Notes under the pieces: model-generated | What the model saw: only the letters and a program-made list of their open reading frames with translations | Told to the model about the DNA's origin: nothing | Databases searched by the model: none | Made by a program: the position numbers and the translations under genes | Assembly: GCA_022014155.1 (NCBI GenBank) | Contig: JAKLLS010000018.1 | Span: forward strand, 1-40,289 | Source: Marinobacter sp. | Lineage (GTDB): Bacteria; Pseudomonadota; Gammaproteobacteria; Pseudomonadales; Oleiphilaceae | Length of the DNA: 40,289 nt | Direction of reading: 5' to 3' | Shown here: piece by piece, positions 29,063-38,594 of the stretch | Layout of the letters: each line of letters begins with the position of its first letter | Numbering within the stretch: position 1 is the stretch's first letter

Positions 29063-30862
29063 CTATTCCACTATAGACACATTTTCAATCAGCTGTGTGG
29101 TGTTTTGGTTAGCGTTTACGACGGTCACCGACATATTGCCGGGATTCACACCGAGTGCTGCCAGAAGGGGAGCGACCACACCTTCAACAACGTCACTCAC
29201 AACACCCGTGATAGGTTCGAGAAGCGCGGTCATCAGAGTGTTCAAATCACTGCTGCTATCACAGGAAAGCTCGAGTGAGGTCACAGTTACATCCGAATCG
29301 AAGTTATCCGCAGCCCCATCGGAGGTCGTTTCTCTCTTTGCGCAGTCATCATCCACGCATTGAAGAGGGTAGTTCTCAATAAACGACGGGGAATCATTCT
29401 CGCTATACAAATCAACATCCAGGCCAACATTCGCACACAGCTTTGCCACGGGGAGTCCAAGTAACTTGATCTCCAGTATCTCCGCCCGAACAAGATCAGG
29501 GTCTACGGCGCCGCTACCCGGATCGACCCATCCTGTCTCGATGCCAACGACCGTATCTCTCAGATCAAAGCCCAGGGAGACATCATTGTCGTTGCCGCCA
29601 CTGGCGCAGTCGCCTGATACAAAGCTTCCACTACCGCCGCCAGCCTGGACCGCCAGCGGGATGACTATTTCCTCCAGAAGTTCGAAATCGACCAGACCAA
29701 GAGATAATGTTGAAATCAGGTCGTTAATTCCGCCCTCGCTCAACCCAGCGGTCACAACAACCTCCAACCGGACATCCGCGGACCGGAACCGGGTCACCCA
29801 CTCTCCGTCTGCATCTTGACGCGCTGGGCCGTATACAATCTTTGGCGATTCCGCCACATACAGTCCAAGCGCCACATCCAGATCAGCAAGCTCACCGAAT
29901 GAGCTGGTCAGGCTCTGCAAAAGCGTGGATTCCGACGTTTGCAGATTCAGAGCCACTAACGTCCCGGATTCACTCAATACCCGGGCACTGTTCATTACGG
30001 TACTGATCACCAGGTCATACACCGGAAAACTGGCGTTTGCCGGTACATCCGCACCTTCGACCACCTCAAGTACATCACTCACATAGAGACCGTTGATACC
30101 AGCCGCAGCGGTTAAATCATCCACCAGACCACCAACCGGATGCGCAGAACCACCAACAAGACTTGTCACTCCCGTCAGCAGGTCAATGAGGGGTTCGTCA
30201 ACCAGATCCGCCACACTGGCAACGCCCATCTGCTCCAGCAGGTCGCCAACATTAACCAGAGTATTTTCAAGGCTATCCAACTGGGTAGGACTCAGGCTGT
30301 ATGAAGGGTCGCTTAGAACAGCTCCGACCAGATTACCTAACAGGCCTCCCTCTACATCGGCAGCAGAACCGGCTGCACTGATGGTGGCATTGACTTCCTT
30401 CCGCACAGCCGCGGATGTTTCAAGGGTGATATTGCCGAAGAGACCACCGGGGATCAGCCTTGAAATAGGCTCCTCGCGGGTCATGGATACCCGGACACCG
30501 TTGCTGCGATTGAGGGCAGATTCCGGAACACTGCGGAATACCAGTTCGGTATTTTCTTCCGACGATTCCAGTACGCCGGGCAACACCTGCAGAGCATCCC
30601 CGCCCCCTTCGTAGCCAGCGGCCTGAGCTGCGGCCAGTGCCCTGGCAGACATGGTCGACATCGCAATATCCGGGCCGCCACAGGCCTGGGCTCCGTCGGC
30701 AGCGGCACTCGCGGCGGCGTTAACCTGGTTCTGCATTTCTGATTGCAGCGCCAGTAAGCGGGCTCCATCGATGGCCAGCACCATCATCAGAACAATCGCG
30801 GTAACAATCAGCGGGGTAATAAAAATCAGGACCCCATGCTGCTTCCGAACGCCCTTAATCAT
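29063..30862 (-). CDS. tadG: TadG-like pilus assembly protein, large form
   Basis: A 599-residue minor pilin-like or assembly protein of the Flp pilus. The N terminus has a short basic stretch, then a transmembrane helix (GVLIFITPLIVTAIVLMMVLA) and IDGARLLALQSEMQNQVNAAASAAADGAQACGG, the TadG/TadE-like signature at the helix exit. The long extracytoplasmic part is acidic, with cysteine pairs and hydrophobic runs such as VGDLLEQMG and VADLVDEPLIDLL. The start was set at the ATG that overlaps the end of the DUF3613 gene by 8 bp (translational coupling); a longer in-frame extension to 30940 lies wholly within that gene. The diguanylate cyclase follows 20 bp downstream. Confidence 0.88.
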   Translation of the reverse strand: MIKGVRKQHGVLIFITPLIVTAIVLMMVLAIDGARLLALQSEMQNQVNAAASAAADGAQACGGPDIAMSTMSARALAAAQAAGYEGGGDALQVLPGVLESSEENTELVFRSVPESALNRSNGVRVSMTREEPISRLIPGGLFGNITLETSAAVRKEVNATISAAGSAADVEGGLLGNLVGAVLSDPSYSLSPTQLDSLENTLVNVGDLLEQMGVASVADLVDEPLIDLLTGVTSLVGGSAHPVGGLVDDLTAAAGINGLYVSDVLEVVEGADVPANASFPVYDLVISTVMNSARVLSESGTLVALNLQTSESTLLQSLTSSFGELADLDVALGLYVAESPKIVYGPARQDADGEWVTRFRSADVRLEVVVTAGLSEGGINDLISTLSLGLVDFELLEEIVIPLAVQAGGGSGSFVSGDCASGGNDNDVSLGFDLRDTVVGIETGWVDPGSGAVDPDLVRAEILEIKLLGLPVAKLCANVGLDVDLYSENDSPSFIENYPLQCVDDDCAKRETTSDGAADNFDSDVTVTSLELSCDSSSDLNTLMTALLEPITGVVSDVVEGVVAPLLAALGVNPGNMSVTVVNANQNTTQLIENVSIVE

Positions 30863-31124
30863 TTTCACGGGACGACTCTGCCAGCTTGTCAGGAATAGCA
30901 CGTCGGAACGTCTCGGAAATTCGCTCCTGGCTATCCACATAAGACTGGACAGACAACTCGCTATTCTCCGGTGCGCCCGATCCCGCCTGTCTGTCGAGTC
31001 TTTGTCGGGTCTCTGTCATGCTCTCGACGACAACGACTGAGTTGGACAGACCGTATTCCGGCTGGTCCTGGCCAAGTACTGATATCGGCGCAAGCAGCAG
31101 AAGCAACGTCAGTATTGTTCTCAT
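30855..31124 (-). CDS. DUF3613 family small exported protein of the tad locus
   Basis: An 89-residue protein with a cleavable signal peptide (ILTLLLLLAPISVLGQ). The mature part holds ETRQRLDRQAGSGAP and SYVDSQERISETFRRAIPDK, a pattern I recognise as DUF3613, a family usually found between tadD and tadG. The ATG has an excellent AGGAGG site 6 nt upstream and overlaps the tadD stop as ATGA. Its own end overlaps the tadG start by 8 bp, so all three are coupled. Its molecular role is unknown. Confidence 0.88.
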   Translation of the reverse strand: MRTILTLLLLLAPISVLGQDQPEYGLSNSVVVVESMTETRQRLDRQAGSGAPENSELSVQSYVDSQERISETFRRAIPDKLAESSREND

Positions 31125-31807
31125 TTGGACCTCCTGATCCGGGCAGCCAACTTTTCAGCATGGGCGAATTCATCCTTCGACAAATTGTACTTTTGCCTAA
31201 GCATCGCGATGCCGGAACGATCATTGGTAATGAAATAACCTGCCGCCAGGTTCTGACGCACCGCGCCTTCCCCATTAGCCAGTTCAAACGCCGTCCGTAA
31301 CTCAAAAACCGCATCGTAGTAGCCACCGGTCAGCAGCAGGGCATAGCCATAATCGTTGCGAATATCGGATGATGACGGAGCCAGTTCCCGGGCTTTTCTC
31401 AGTTCACGGGTACCTTCATTCATTTTTCCCAGCTTCAGGTAAACAAGCCCCAACCCATGGTGCCCCATCGCTGAACCACATTGTTTAGCCAGTGCCTGGA
31501 ATACCTCCTGTGCTTCGGCAACCTGATTGGTCGAGGCCAGAAGTTGTCCGCGCCTTACCCAGTGCTGCTCGGTTGCAAGGCCTTCACTCTCCAACTTCGC
31601 CAGAGCCGCGTAGGGTTGTGAGCGGGACATCTGGGCATCCACAGCGTCCAGCTGCAGCTGATGTTCGGGTTGCAAGGTCGTGGTGCAACTGACCTGGAGC
31701 TGCGGCTCTTCCGCGGCACTTGTGCTCATGGTCGAACAACCGGTAACTGCCAGTGAAATTGCCAGCAGCAGGCTTCCCCGCCCGCCAATACGCTTACATA
31801 CTCCCAT
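31121..31807 (-). CDS. tadD: TadD, TPR lipoprotein of Flp pilus assembly
   Basis: A 228-residue lipoprotein (lipobox VTGC, Cys24) with about four tetratricopeptide repeats, such as AEAQEVFQALAKQCGSAMGH and LGLVYLKLGKMNEGTRELRKA. TadD acts as an outer-membrane pilotin-like helper for the Tad secretin. AGGAG lies 5 nt before the ATG. It follows tadC after 50 bp, the largest gap inside the operon apart from those flanking the first two genes. It overlaps the DUF3613 gene by 4 bp. Confidence 0.93.
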   Translation of the reverse strand: MGVCKRIGGRGSLLLAISLAVTGCSTMSTSAAEEPQLQVSCTTTLQPEHQLQLDAVDAQMSRSQPYAALAKLESEGLATEQHWVRRGQLLASTNQVAEAQEVFQALAKQCGSAMGHHGLGLVYLKLGKMNEGTRELRKARELAPSSSDIRNDYGYALLLTGGYYDAVFELRTAFELANGEGAVRQNLAAGYFITNDRSGIAMLRQKYNLSKDEFAHAEKLAARIRRSK

Positions 31808-31857
31808 AATGTCTCCTGACAGGTTTTTTACTTCGTCGCCAACCCTGAACGAATACC

Positions 31858-32733
31858 CTAGCGACTGATCGTTTCCAAAATGGACATCACGGCCGGACCG
31901 CCAATCAACAAGAACAATCCGGGCAGCAGGAACACCATCATCACAATCGTCATCTTGGCGCCAATCCGGTTGGTTTCCTCGTTCAGGTTACTGCGTTCTT
32001 TTTGTTGCGCTTCCTTGATGATCTGATCCAGGCTTGATGTCACCCCCGCCCCCAGGGTTCCACTCTGTTTCATCAGGTTCACGTAACTGCGCAACACCAC
32101 AATGCGTCGGTTTCTACCCAGTTCATCCAGTGCCGCCGTCCGGTCAGCCCCGCTTTCCATCACCCGGTTGAAACGGTCAAGCCTGTTTGCCAGGTGGGGC
32201 ATGATGGGCCGTGCCTGAACAGCGGTAAGCCGCAGTGCACGCTCGATGGACAAGCCGGCTTCCATCAGCATTCGTGTCATATGGCACAATTCTATGGCTT
32301 CAAGGTTCTGCTTCTTTTCGGCGGTGGTCCCCATGGTCCGAATAACGTGGCGGGGCAACAGAAAGGCCACAGCGGCAATGACCACACCAGCAATAGGACC
32401 AGCAATAACAAAGCCCAACACAATCACCACCAGTGGCAGGAACCAGCACAACGCCATGTATGTGGTCTGACTTTGCTGACGATTTCGCCCCGTGGTTTCC
32501 AGCGCCGCCTCCATGTCTTCGTAATCGCCTCGTATCGACGACAGATTGGTGAAGCTTTCCCCGAATTCCGCGAGAAAACTGCTGATCTCCTCGTCACCAT
32601 TCACTCCGGCGCCCCGGTTCTTCAGCCGGTCATGAATCCGGGCCTTCAACGCCCAGCGTGGTGCCATGTAGCCGGCCATCCACAGCGCAAAAAGAGCAGC
32701 GGCGACGGATAACAGAAACCAGCTATCAACCAC
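31858..32733 (-). CDS. tadC: TadC, inner-membrane platform protein (T2SS F family)
   Basis: A 291-residue membrane protein with an N-terminal helix, a cytoplasmic loop and a type II secretion F domain (about 130-260, with HMTRMLMEAGLSIERALRLTA and LVNLMKQSG-like text LMKQSGTLGAGVTSSLDQII), ending in a hydrophobic helix (MMVFLLPGLFLLIGGPAVM). With TadB it forms the inner-membrane platform that TadA drives. It starts at GTG (32733) and overlaps the tadB end by 8 bp, with a GGGGGTGGG ribosome site inside tadB. Confidence 0.95.
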   Translation of the reverse strand: MVDSWFLLSVAAALFALWMAGYMAPRWALKARIHDRLKNRGAGVNGDEEISSFLAEFGESFTNLSSIRGDYEDMEAALETTGRNRQQSQTTYMALCWFLPLVVIVLGFVIAGPIAGVVIAAVAFLLPRHVIRTMGTTAEKKQNLEAIELCHMTRMLMEAGLSIERALRLTAVQARPIMPHLANRLDRFNRVMESGADRTAALDELGRNRRIVVLRSYVNLMKQSGTLGAGVTSSLDQIIKEAQQKERSNLNEETNRIGAKMTIVMMVFLLPGLFLLIGGPAVMSILETISR

Positions 32734-33643
32734 GGCCCACCCCCTGAATCATGCGCCAGATCACTACCATACCCAGGACCTGGAGAGTCCCGGCGGTCAG
32801 CAGTAAAGAATGCCCCGTGGAGGTGTGCAGCAACACATCTGAATACTCTTCATTGACCAGCACCATAAATGCGGCCAATGCCGGGGGGAGAACAGCAAAC
32901 GTAACCGCCGTAAAGCGCGTTTCCGCACTGGCCGCAAGGAATTCCCGCCGCATGGCCTGTTGCGTTCTCAGGGACGTGGACACCTGCTCCAGCACTGGAC
33001 GAATCGACGACCCGAAACGCGAGGTCGTGCGCAGGGCTATGGCGACCAGAACCATAGCAGGCACCTTGTAAAGATCTGCGAAATCCTCAAACAGTCGGGT
33101 ATATTCACGGCCAGCCTCCACGGCATTGCGCAGCCGGAAAACCAGCGGGCTGAACACGGGCGACGACTCATCAAACGCCGTAATCAGGGAATGCTCCAGT
33201 GACCGGCCAGCATCGATATTTCTCAATACCGCATCCACAACGCCCGGGAGCTCTTCATGAATGGTCTGGCGTTGCTTCTGAAATCTCATTCGCCACCAGA
33301 CTCCCAAAGCCGTCACAGTGAAAAACAGTACCACCAGAAAAACCACCACACCCCGGGACAGGGCAATAATGATCAGAGCCCCCAGCAACACCACCGATAG
33401 CGTTACCAGGCGCTGAATACTCCAACGGATATCCGCCTGGACCAGCACTCTCTCCAGGGGCCCGAGATCCACTCTGGCGCCGCCAAGTCCGGCAGCTTCA
33501 CCGGTGGGTATCAACCGGGTCCTGATTGTCTGTGTGATCTGACGGCCGCTTTGCCACTCGCTCCACCCTAACTGCAACAACAGCAGTACGACGGCGAGAA
33601 GTCCCACCAACAACGCACCGGCGAACCAGAGCTGGCTAGTCAC
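32726..33643 (-). CDS. tadB: TadB, inner-membrane platform protein (T2SS F family)
   Basis: A 305-residue membrane protein with an N-terminal helix, two central helices (VVLLGALIIIALSRGVVVFLVVLFF), a type II secretion F domain (about 145-265, with LPGVVDAVLRNIDAGRSLEHSLI) and C-terminal helices. It partners TadC. The start is GTG at 33643, overlapping the tadA stop as GTGA, with GGGGAGG 8 nt upstream. Confidence 0.95.
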   Translation of the reverse strand: MTSQLWFAGALLVGLLAVVLLLLQLGWSEWQSGRQITQTIRTRLIPTGEAAGLGGARVDLGPLERVLVQADIRWSIQRLVTLSVVLLGALIIIALSRGVVVFLVVLFFTVTALGVWWRMRFQKQRQTIHEELPGVVDAVLRNIDAGRSLEHSLITAFDESSPVFSPLVFRLRNAVEAGREYTRLFEDFADLYKVPAMVLVAIALRTTSRFGSSIRPVLEQVSTSLRTQQAMRREFLAASAETRFTAVTFAVLPPALAAFMVLVNEEYSDVLLHTSTGHSLLLTAGTLQVLGMVVIWRMIQGVGRG

Positions 33644-34845
33644 GTTGGAGCCTCCCCGGTCAGCGGGGCCAGATCGTCATGCCCCTCACGCTCTGCCCGG
33701 TAGAGGGTTTCCATCTTATAAGGATCATCCGGCGTGGACTGCATCGCCACGACTTCACTGATAAACCGGCGGCCATTGGGTAACCTGGCAAGCTGGACAA
33801 TGACGTCCAGTGACGAACCAATCAAACGGCCAATGGCCCGCTCACCGGCGTCATACCCATTCACCGCAAGCAAGGTTTCAATTCGGACCAGTGCATCTTT
33901 CGCACTATTGGAGTGAATCGTACTCATAGAGCCTTCATGGCCGGTATTCATGGCCTGAAGCAGTTCAATAATCTCCCCGGAACGCACCTCACCAAGAATA
34001 ATCCGGTCTGGCCGCATACGCAGCGCATTGATCACCAGATCCCGGGCCGTGATCTTGCCGGAGCCTTCCGTGTTGGCCGGTCGGGTTTCCAGGCGCACGA
34101 TGTGTGGATGATTCAGCTGGAGTTCCGCCGAGTCTTCAATGGTTACAACCCGCTCATCCCTTGGAATGTATTGGCTCAGCAAATTGAGAATGGTGGTTTT
34201 ACCGGTGCCCGTGCCACCACTGATCAGAATATTTCGGCGGGACTCCACCAGGTTCATCAGGATTTCCAGGCAATGGGACGTCATGGAGCCGCTGTTCACC
34301 AGGTCCTGGGCAGTCAGATGCTTCTGTGTAAATTTCCGGATACTGATCGACGGACCGTCCAGGGCGATCGGGGGAATAATGGCGTTAACACGGGAGCCGT
34401 CCGGCAGACGGGCATCCACCATGGGGCTGGACTCGTCCAGCCGACGCCCAAGGGGCGCCAGAATACGACGAATCACCCGGGTAACATGGTCATCGTCAAT
34501 GAAGCGGGTCTGCGCCCGTTGCAGCACGCCGGACACTTCAATGAACACATCCCTGGGCCCGTTGACCAGTATGTCATTAACCGTTTCATCCGCGAGTAAC
34601 GGTTCCAGAGGCCCAAATCCCGCAACTTCATCAAAAGTTTCACGGGTCAGCAAGGTCAGATCCTGAGCAGACAGCGGCATCCGGTGCTGGGCGACAAAAC
34701 TCCGCACGTTGTCCTGGATAAAGGCAAACAGGGTCTCACGGCCAGATTTACCAACTTCCATCCCCTCTTCGTCCAGACGCTCTACCAGAAAGTAGTGAAC
34801 GCGTTTTTTCAGGTCCTGATATTCCTGGTCAATCCGGGTAGCCAT
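33640..34845 (-). CDS. tadA: TadA/CpaF secretion ATPase of the Flp pilus
   Basis: The 401-residue hexameric ATPase that powers pilus assembly. It has Walker A GGTGTGKT at 210-217, the aspartate box [11 protein letters not shown] at 234-244, the Walker B-type segment RIILGEVR at 281-288 and a His box [14 protein letters not shown] at 301-314. The N-terminal domain (1-130) is that of CpaF proteins. AAGGAG precedes the ATG. The gene lies 12 bp after tadZ and overlaps tadB by 4 bp. Confidence 0.97.
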   Translation of the reverse strand: MATRIDQEYQDLKKRVHYFLVERLDEEGMEVGKSGRETLFAFIQDNVRSFVAQHRMPLSAQDLTLLTRETFDEVAGFGPLEPLLADETVNDILVNGPRDVFIEVSGVLQRAQTRFIDDDHVTRVIRRILAPLGRRLDESSPMVDARLPDGSRVNAIIPPIALDGPSISIRKFTQKHLTAQDLVNSGSMTSHCLEILMNLVESRRNILISGGTGTGKTTILNLLSQYIPRDERVVTIEDSAELQLNHPHIVRLETRPANTEGSGKITARDLVINALRMRPDRIILGEVRSGEIIELLQAMNTGHEGSMSTIHSNSAKDALVRIETLLAVNGYDAGERAIGRLIGSSLDVIVQLARLPNGRRFISEVVAMQSTPDDPYKMETLYRAEREGHDDLAPLTGEAPT

Positions 34846-34857
34846 TCCGTCCTCTCC

Positions 34858-36054
34858 TTAACCAATCCGCAACAACTTGCGCCGCACGGCGACTTGACCA
34901 TCCCTGCTTTCATCGGCTCCGTAGCGTTTGAGAATTGCCTCAAGCTGTTTCTGATACGGGCTTCTTTGGGGCAATTTGTGCATCGGCAACCCCGCATTGA
35001 TAGACATCAGCCGGTTGTTCCAGTCCAGCGGCAGGCTCCCCATATAATCGATGCCCACCGCTCTCTCAATCTCAACAAGTGCCGGGGAGCCCTTCTTCTC
35101 ATAGCAGTCCAGCACCAGCGATTTTCGACAGTCACGGCCAAGGTGCTCGCGCCAACCATCCAGTTGTCGGCGCGCTTCGTGGGCCTGTTCAACAATAGGC
35201 TGAATCACCATCACCAGGTCCTTGGCATGCAGGCCAACCGTGCTGATCCAGAAATCCGCAACGGCAGGATCCACATTGACAACAATGTGATCGAACATGC
35301 TCATCAGTTGGCTGACAGCGATAAACAGATCGGCGTTACGATCGTCACTAAGGGCTTCAGGCGAGAGCTTGCCCGACAGCAAACGCAGATTAGGTGTGTA
35401 CTCCTCCAATGCGGTCTCAATCATTGCCTGATCGAGCGATTCCGGATTCTGTAAAAGGCTTTCCAGAGTAACCCTGTTATTACTATCCAGATAAAACGCG
35501 TGCCGGTCCGTCGCCGAGGTGTCCAGAGCGAGAATTCGGGCGTCCGGAAACAGCTTATTGGTGGTGAATGCCAGGTTCTGTGCGAAGAATCGAGTATCGA
35601 CGACCGCGCTGGAACTGGTTACCAGAGTGATTTTCTTCCGTCCGTCTGACGTTCGGGTTCCAGTGGTGGCGCGCTCGGGAGAAACGTGAAGAAATTGCTG
35701 GATTCGTGTCCTGATTTCCTCACCATCACTACTGGCGATAAAGCAATCCCGGGCGCCAGCCCGCATGCTCCGCAGGAGAAAGTCCTGGCTCACCCTGCGA
35801 GTCAGAGATACGACGGCCAGGTCATCGCGGGATTTGGTCAGTGCACTGATGATCCTCAGGGCTTTCTCGGCATCGTTTTCATCGGCTGCCACCATCACAA
35901 AGCGACTGCCAGTGGCCTCAACCAGTCTGCTGACACGGGAAAGGTCCGATGACGCAACAAACTCCACTGGCCACATACCATCCAGTGTGCGCTCAAGCCA
36001 GGTCCTGATACCAATGTCATCCGCCACACAAACAAGAATGTCGTCTCTGTTCAT
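34858..36054 (-). CDS. tadZ: TadZ/CpaE, polar localisation protein with altered P-loop
   Basis: A 398-residue MinD/ParA-type protein that places the Tad machine in the cell. Residues 1-120 form an atypical receiver-like domain. Residues 140-390 are the ATPase-like domain: KKITLVTSSSAVVDTRFFAQ at 140-159 aligns with the usual deviant Walker A strand and helix, but the GGVGKT loop is gone and no P-loop lysine remains. ILALDTSATD at 174-183 keeps the switch-type aspartate. It probably does not hydrolyse ATP in the normal way. It lies 4 bp after rcpA and is preceded by GGTGA. Confidence 0.92.
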   Translation of the reverse strand: MNRDDILVCVADDIGIRTWLERTLDGMWPVEFVASSDLSRVSRLVEATGSRFVMVAADENDAEKALRIISALTKSRDDLAVVSLTRRVSQDFLLRSMRAGARDCFIASSDGEEIRTRIQQFLHVSPERATTGTRTSDGRKKITLVTSSSAVVDTRFFAQNLAFTTNKLFPDARILALDTSATDRHAFYLDSNNRVTLESLLQNPESLDQAMIETALEEYTPNLRLLSGKLSPEALSDDRNADLFIAVSQLMSMFDHIVVNVDPAVADFWISTVGLHAKDLVMVIQPIVEQAHEARRQLDGWREHLGRDCRKSLVLDCYEKKGSPALVEIERAVGIDYMGSLPLDWNNRLMSINAGLPMHKLPQRSPYQKQLEAILKRYGADESRDGQVAVRRKLLRIG

Positions 36055-36058
36055 AGGA

Positions 36059-37237
36059 TCACCAGCTCAGTCCGTGTTTGATGGGGCGTTCACCAGGACT
36101 GGAATCAGTCGCCATGTCCAGCCAGCCCGTACTGCTGTGATGATAGTCCCGAGCGATGGTTTCCAGCTTGCCATTGCCCTGCTTACCGGGGCTGACCAGG
36201 TGCGGGGTCACCACCATGATCAGTTCGCGATCTTCCCGGGCCACTCGATCGGAACGAAATAGCGCACCTAAAACCGGCAGATTGCCGAGTCCGGGAATCC
36301 GGTCGCTGTTGTTAAAGGTATTGCGGCTCACCAGTCCGCTGATGATGAACGTTTCGCCAGGCGCCATGGCAACGGTGGTTTCCGTGCGTCGCACCCGCAA
36401 ACCGGGAATGGTAATGCCACCGGTGGTAACACCGGCGGATTCATCCAGATCACTGACCTCCGGCGCCACTTTCAAAATAATCTGGTCTTTGCCCACCACC
36501 GTCGGTGTCAGGCTCAGGCTGACGCCGAACTGTTTGAACTCCACCTGTATACCGTTATCGTCACTGCGCACCGGGATCGGGAACTCCCCGCCGGAAAGAA
36601 AGGTGGCGCTTTGGCCGCTCAAAGTGACCAGTGAAGGCTCCGCGAGCGTATAGGCAAAACCTCCGGACTCAAGGGCGTTCAGGATACTCAGGGAGCTGTT
36701 TCCAAACCGGAAAAAATTGAATCCGTTGGTTGCAATGCCCATCGCACCACCGAATCCAGGCACTACCGAGTCCGGTGCAGCAAAAGAGGCACCGAGACGC
36801 CCGCTGTCGAAAAGTTTTGAGTAGTACATCCCCAATTCATTCAGCTCATTGCGGTTAACCTCAACAATACGGATATCGGTCTGCACCTGAGTCCCGAAGG
36901 GCAGCCTGCTACCAAGAGTCGACGCAACGACGACTGGGGAGCGCAATGGCTCCGAACGGCCTTTGAGCCAAACCGACAAGATGGCCGCACCCTGCGACTT
37001 TGCGGTCACCAACAGCTCCCTGTCGCCAGATACTGATACGGCCGCCACTTCCGGATTGGACGTTGCCACTTTCACCAGGGTATCCGGAAAGTTCAACACC
37101 CTCTGCTCGCCATCGCCCAATTTGACCGGTGCGCCATCCACCATTTCATCGTCACCCTGGGCCGCTGCAGGAAGAACAACGGTCAGACTGCCCAGCAACA
37201 CTGCCGTAAGCCATAGGGCGATCGGTTTACCGTACAT
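36059..37237 (-). CDS. rcpA: RcpA/CpaC, outer-membrane secretin of the Flp pilus
   Basis: A 392-residue secretin that forms the outer-membrane pore for the pilus. It has a signal peptide ending AAA-Q, an N-terminal pilus-formation domain (KLGDGEQRVLNFPDTLVKVATSNPEVAAV), a middle domain (DIRIVEVNRNELNELGMYY) and the C-terminal secretin domain with VEFKQFGVSLSLTPTV, GETFIISGLVSR and RIPGLGNLPVLGALFRS. The ATG at 37237 with AAGGAG 5 nt upstream is preferred to the GTG at 37243. It overlaps rcpC by 11 bp. It is somewhat short for the family but complete. Confidence 0.95.
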   Translation of the reverse strand: MYGKPIALWLTAVLLGSLTVVLPAAAQGDDEMVDGAPVKLGDGEQRVLNFPDTLVKVATSNPEVAAVSVSGDRELLVTAKSQGAAILSVWLKGRSEPLRSPVVVASTLGSRLPFGTQVQTDIRIVEVNRNELNELGMYYSKLFDSGRLGASFAAPDSVVPGFGGAMGIATNGFNFFRFGNSSLSILNALESGGFAYTLAEPSLVTLSGQSATFLSGGEFPIPVRSDDNGIQVEFKQFGVSLSLTPTVVGKDQIILKVAPEVSDLDESAGVTTGGITIPGLRVRRTETTVAMAPGETFIISGLVSRNTFNNSDRIPGLGNLPVLGALFRSDRVAREDRELIMVVTPHLVSPGKQGNGKLETIARDYHHSSTGWLDMATDSSPGERPIKHGLSW

Positions 37238-38087
37238 ACACACTCCTTGATTCGGATCCTTCGAATACCTGTACGCGGGTGGAAGGTGGGGGCGTCGCGC
37301 GCCGGGTTGGCACGGGCTTGGGCGGCTCGGGAAAAAGATCTTCCAGGTAGACCGGTTTCGCTTCAGGCTCTTTGTCTTCTATCGCTGTTTCCGATGCGAC
37401 CACCTGTTTCGGGGCAAGCGCCACCAGTTGGAGCTTGCCTTCACTGGAAGCCAACAACAGGCGCGAGACCTTGTCTTCGGGGACCGACAACACGACGGTG
37501 TTGTTACGCCGGGAATCGTTTTCCTCCCCCGCTTCACCGTTATAGGGAACACCCTTGACCGCCAGGACCAACACGTTACCCAGCACCTTCAGGGCGGCGG
37601 GTTTGTCTTTATCCGATCGGCGGAAGGAGGCTGTCACATCGACCCGGTCACCGGGGCGCAACAACCCACCCACGCCCGAGACATCGTCAACGGCGATGGC
37701 CATTGCCTGATGTCCTTGCGGTACCAGGGTTTCCAGTACACTGTCGGTTCGGAGATTCGCTTTGGTCAGTATCTGCCCTACAGAAAGGGCCGTCTTGATG
37801 GGCTGGCCATAGGGGGCGTCGTCGGCAGAAATGGCGTCGGGTACGGGATCGGAAGAGGCAACCGACGTAAAGCCTTCTTCCTTCATAACATCACCGGGGG
37901 ACAGGCCCTGGCGGGCGACCAGGTATCGATACTCCGGGGCAGACGGCATCTGCTCAGGCTGAGACACCTGGGTTTGCTGGGGTTTGGCGGGCTGATCCTT
38001 TGTCGACAGCAGACCAACGATAGCAAGGCCCAATGCAACGAGTGCCAACACCGTCGCCGGCAACGCGTAAATCAGTCTTTTATTCAT
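37227..38087 (-). CDS. rcpC: RcpC/CpaB, Flp pilus assembly protein
   Basis: A 286-residue periplasmic or envelope protein with an N-terminal transmembrane helix (IYALPATVLALVALGLAIVGLL) and a SAF domain. It carries the typical YLVARQGLSPGDVMKEEGF and PGDRVDVTASF segments, then a Pro-rich C terminus. It helps modify or stabilise the secretin pore. It stands 26 bp after tadE and overlaps rcpA. Confidence 0.93.
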   Translation of the reverse strand: MNKRLIYALPATVLALVALGLAIVGLLSTKDQPAKPQQTQVSQPEQMPSAPEYRYLVARQGLSPGDVMKEEGFTSVASSDPVPDAISADDAPYGQPIKTALSVGQILTKANLRTDSVLETLVPQGHQAMAIAVDDVSGVGGLLRPGDRVDVTASFRRSDKDKPAALKVLGNVLVLAVKGVPYNGEAGEENDSRRNNTVVLSVPEDKVSRLLLASSEGKLQLVALAPKQVVASETAIEDKEPEAKPVYLEDLFPEPPKPVPTRRATPPPSTRVQVFEGSESRSVYVR

Positions 38088-38112
38088 TGTTGTTGTGCCT
38101 TAGTCATCCAAA

Positions 38113-38553
38113 CTAGAAGGCCATGGTTGCTTCCGCACTCATTGTGTCGGGCATGGGCGGAAACTTTCCCAGAAACCCGAACGTCAATTGAGGAACCATG
38201 GGCTCGGTCTTATTGTCACGGGAGAGGGTGCAACTCAGGAAATCGCCTGAACCATCCACCTGACATTCACTGCCTGTAATTTCCACTCCGGCCCTCAGGC
38301 GCTGGGATTTCGACGCCCAGCCTTGTGCCAGCGCCGTGTTGGCAATGGTGGCAACCTGACCCGAAAGAGCATCTGCCGTATAACGGGTACGATCCACCCG
38401 CAAAGCAGCCGAGGCGGCCTGATCCACCACGCTCTGCATCTCATACTTCCCGAAAAACAGAATGCCGTAGGCCGCCGCCCCGTAGAGCATGGCGACGACC
38501 ATGGGGAAGAGCAGTAAAAACTCCAGAGCGACCGCACCACGGCTACTATGCAT
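38113..38553 (-). CDS. tadE: TadE-like minor pilin
   Basis: A 146-residue pseudopilin. After a short leader (MHSSRG) the mature start AVALEFLLLFPMVVAMLYGAA carries the Glu at position 5 expected for TadV cleavage, then a TadE-type signature (FFGKYEMQSVVDQAASAALRV). The ATG at 38553 is chosen over the GTG at 38577 because GGAGGAGG sits just upstream. It follows flp by 41 bp. Confidence 0.92.
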   Translation of the reverse strand: MHSSRGAVALEFLLLFPMVVAMLYGAAAYGILFFGKYEMQSVVDQAASAALRVDRTRYTADALSGQVATIANTALAQGWASKSQRLRAGVEITGSECQVDGSGDFLSCTLSRDNKTEPMVPQLTFGFLGKFPPMPDTMSAEATMAF

Positions 38554-38577
38554 GTGCCTCCTCCGTTCGTGGAGCAC
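38554..38577 (-). promoter_or_regulatory. Hairpin overlapping the tadE ribosome-binding site
   Basis: In the flp-tadE gap, GTGCTCC (minus strand, 38577-38571) can pair with GGAGGCAC (38561-38554) with one bulge. The second arm contains part of the tadE Shine-Dalgarno. It could reduce translation of tadE relative to the major pilin. Confidence 0.3.
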
Positions 38578-38594
38578 GATACATTCTTTCCAGG

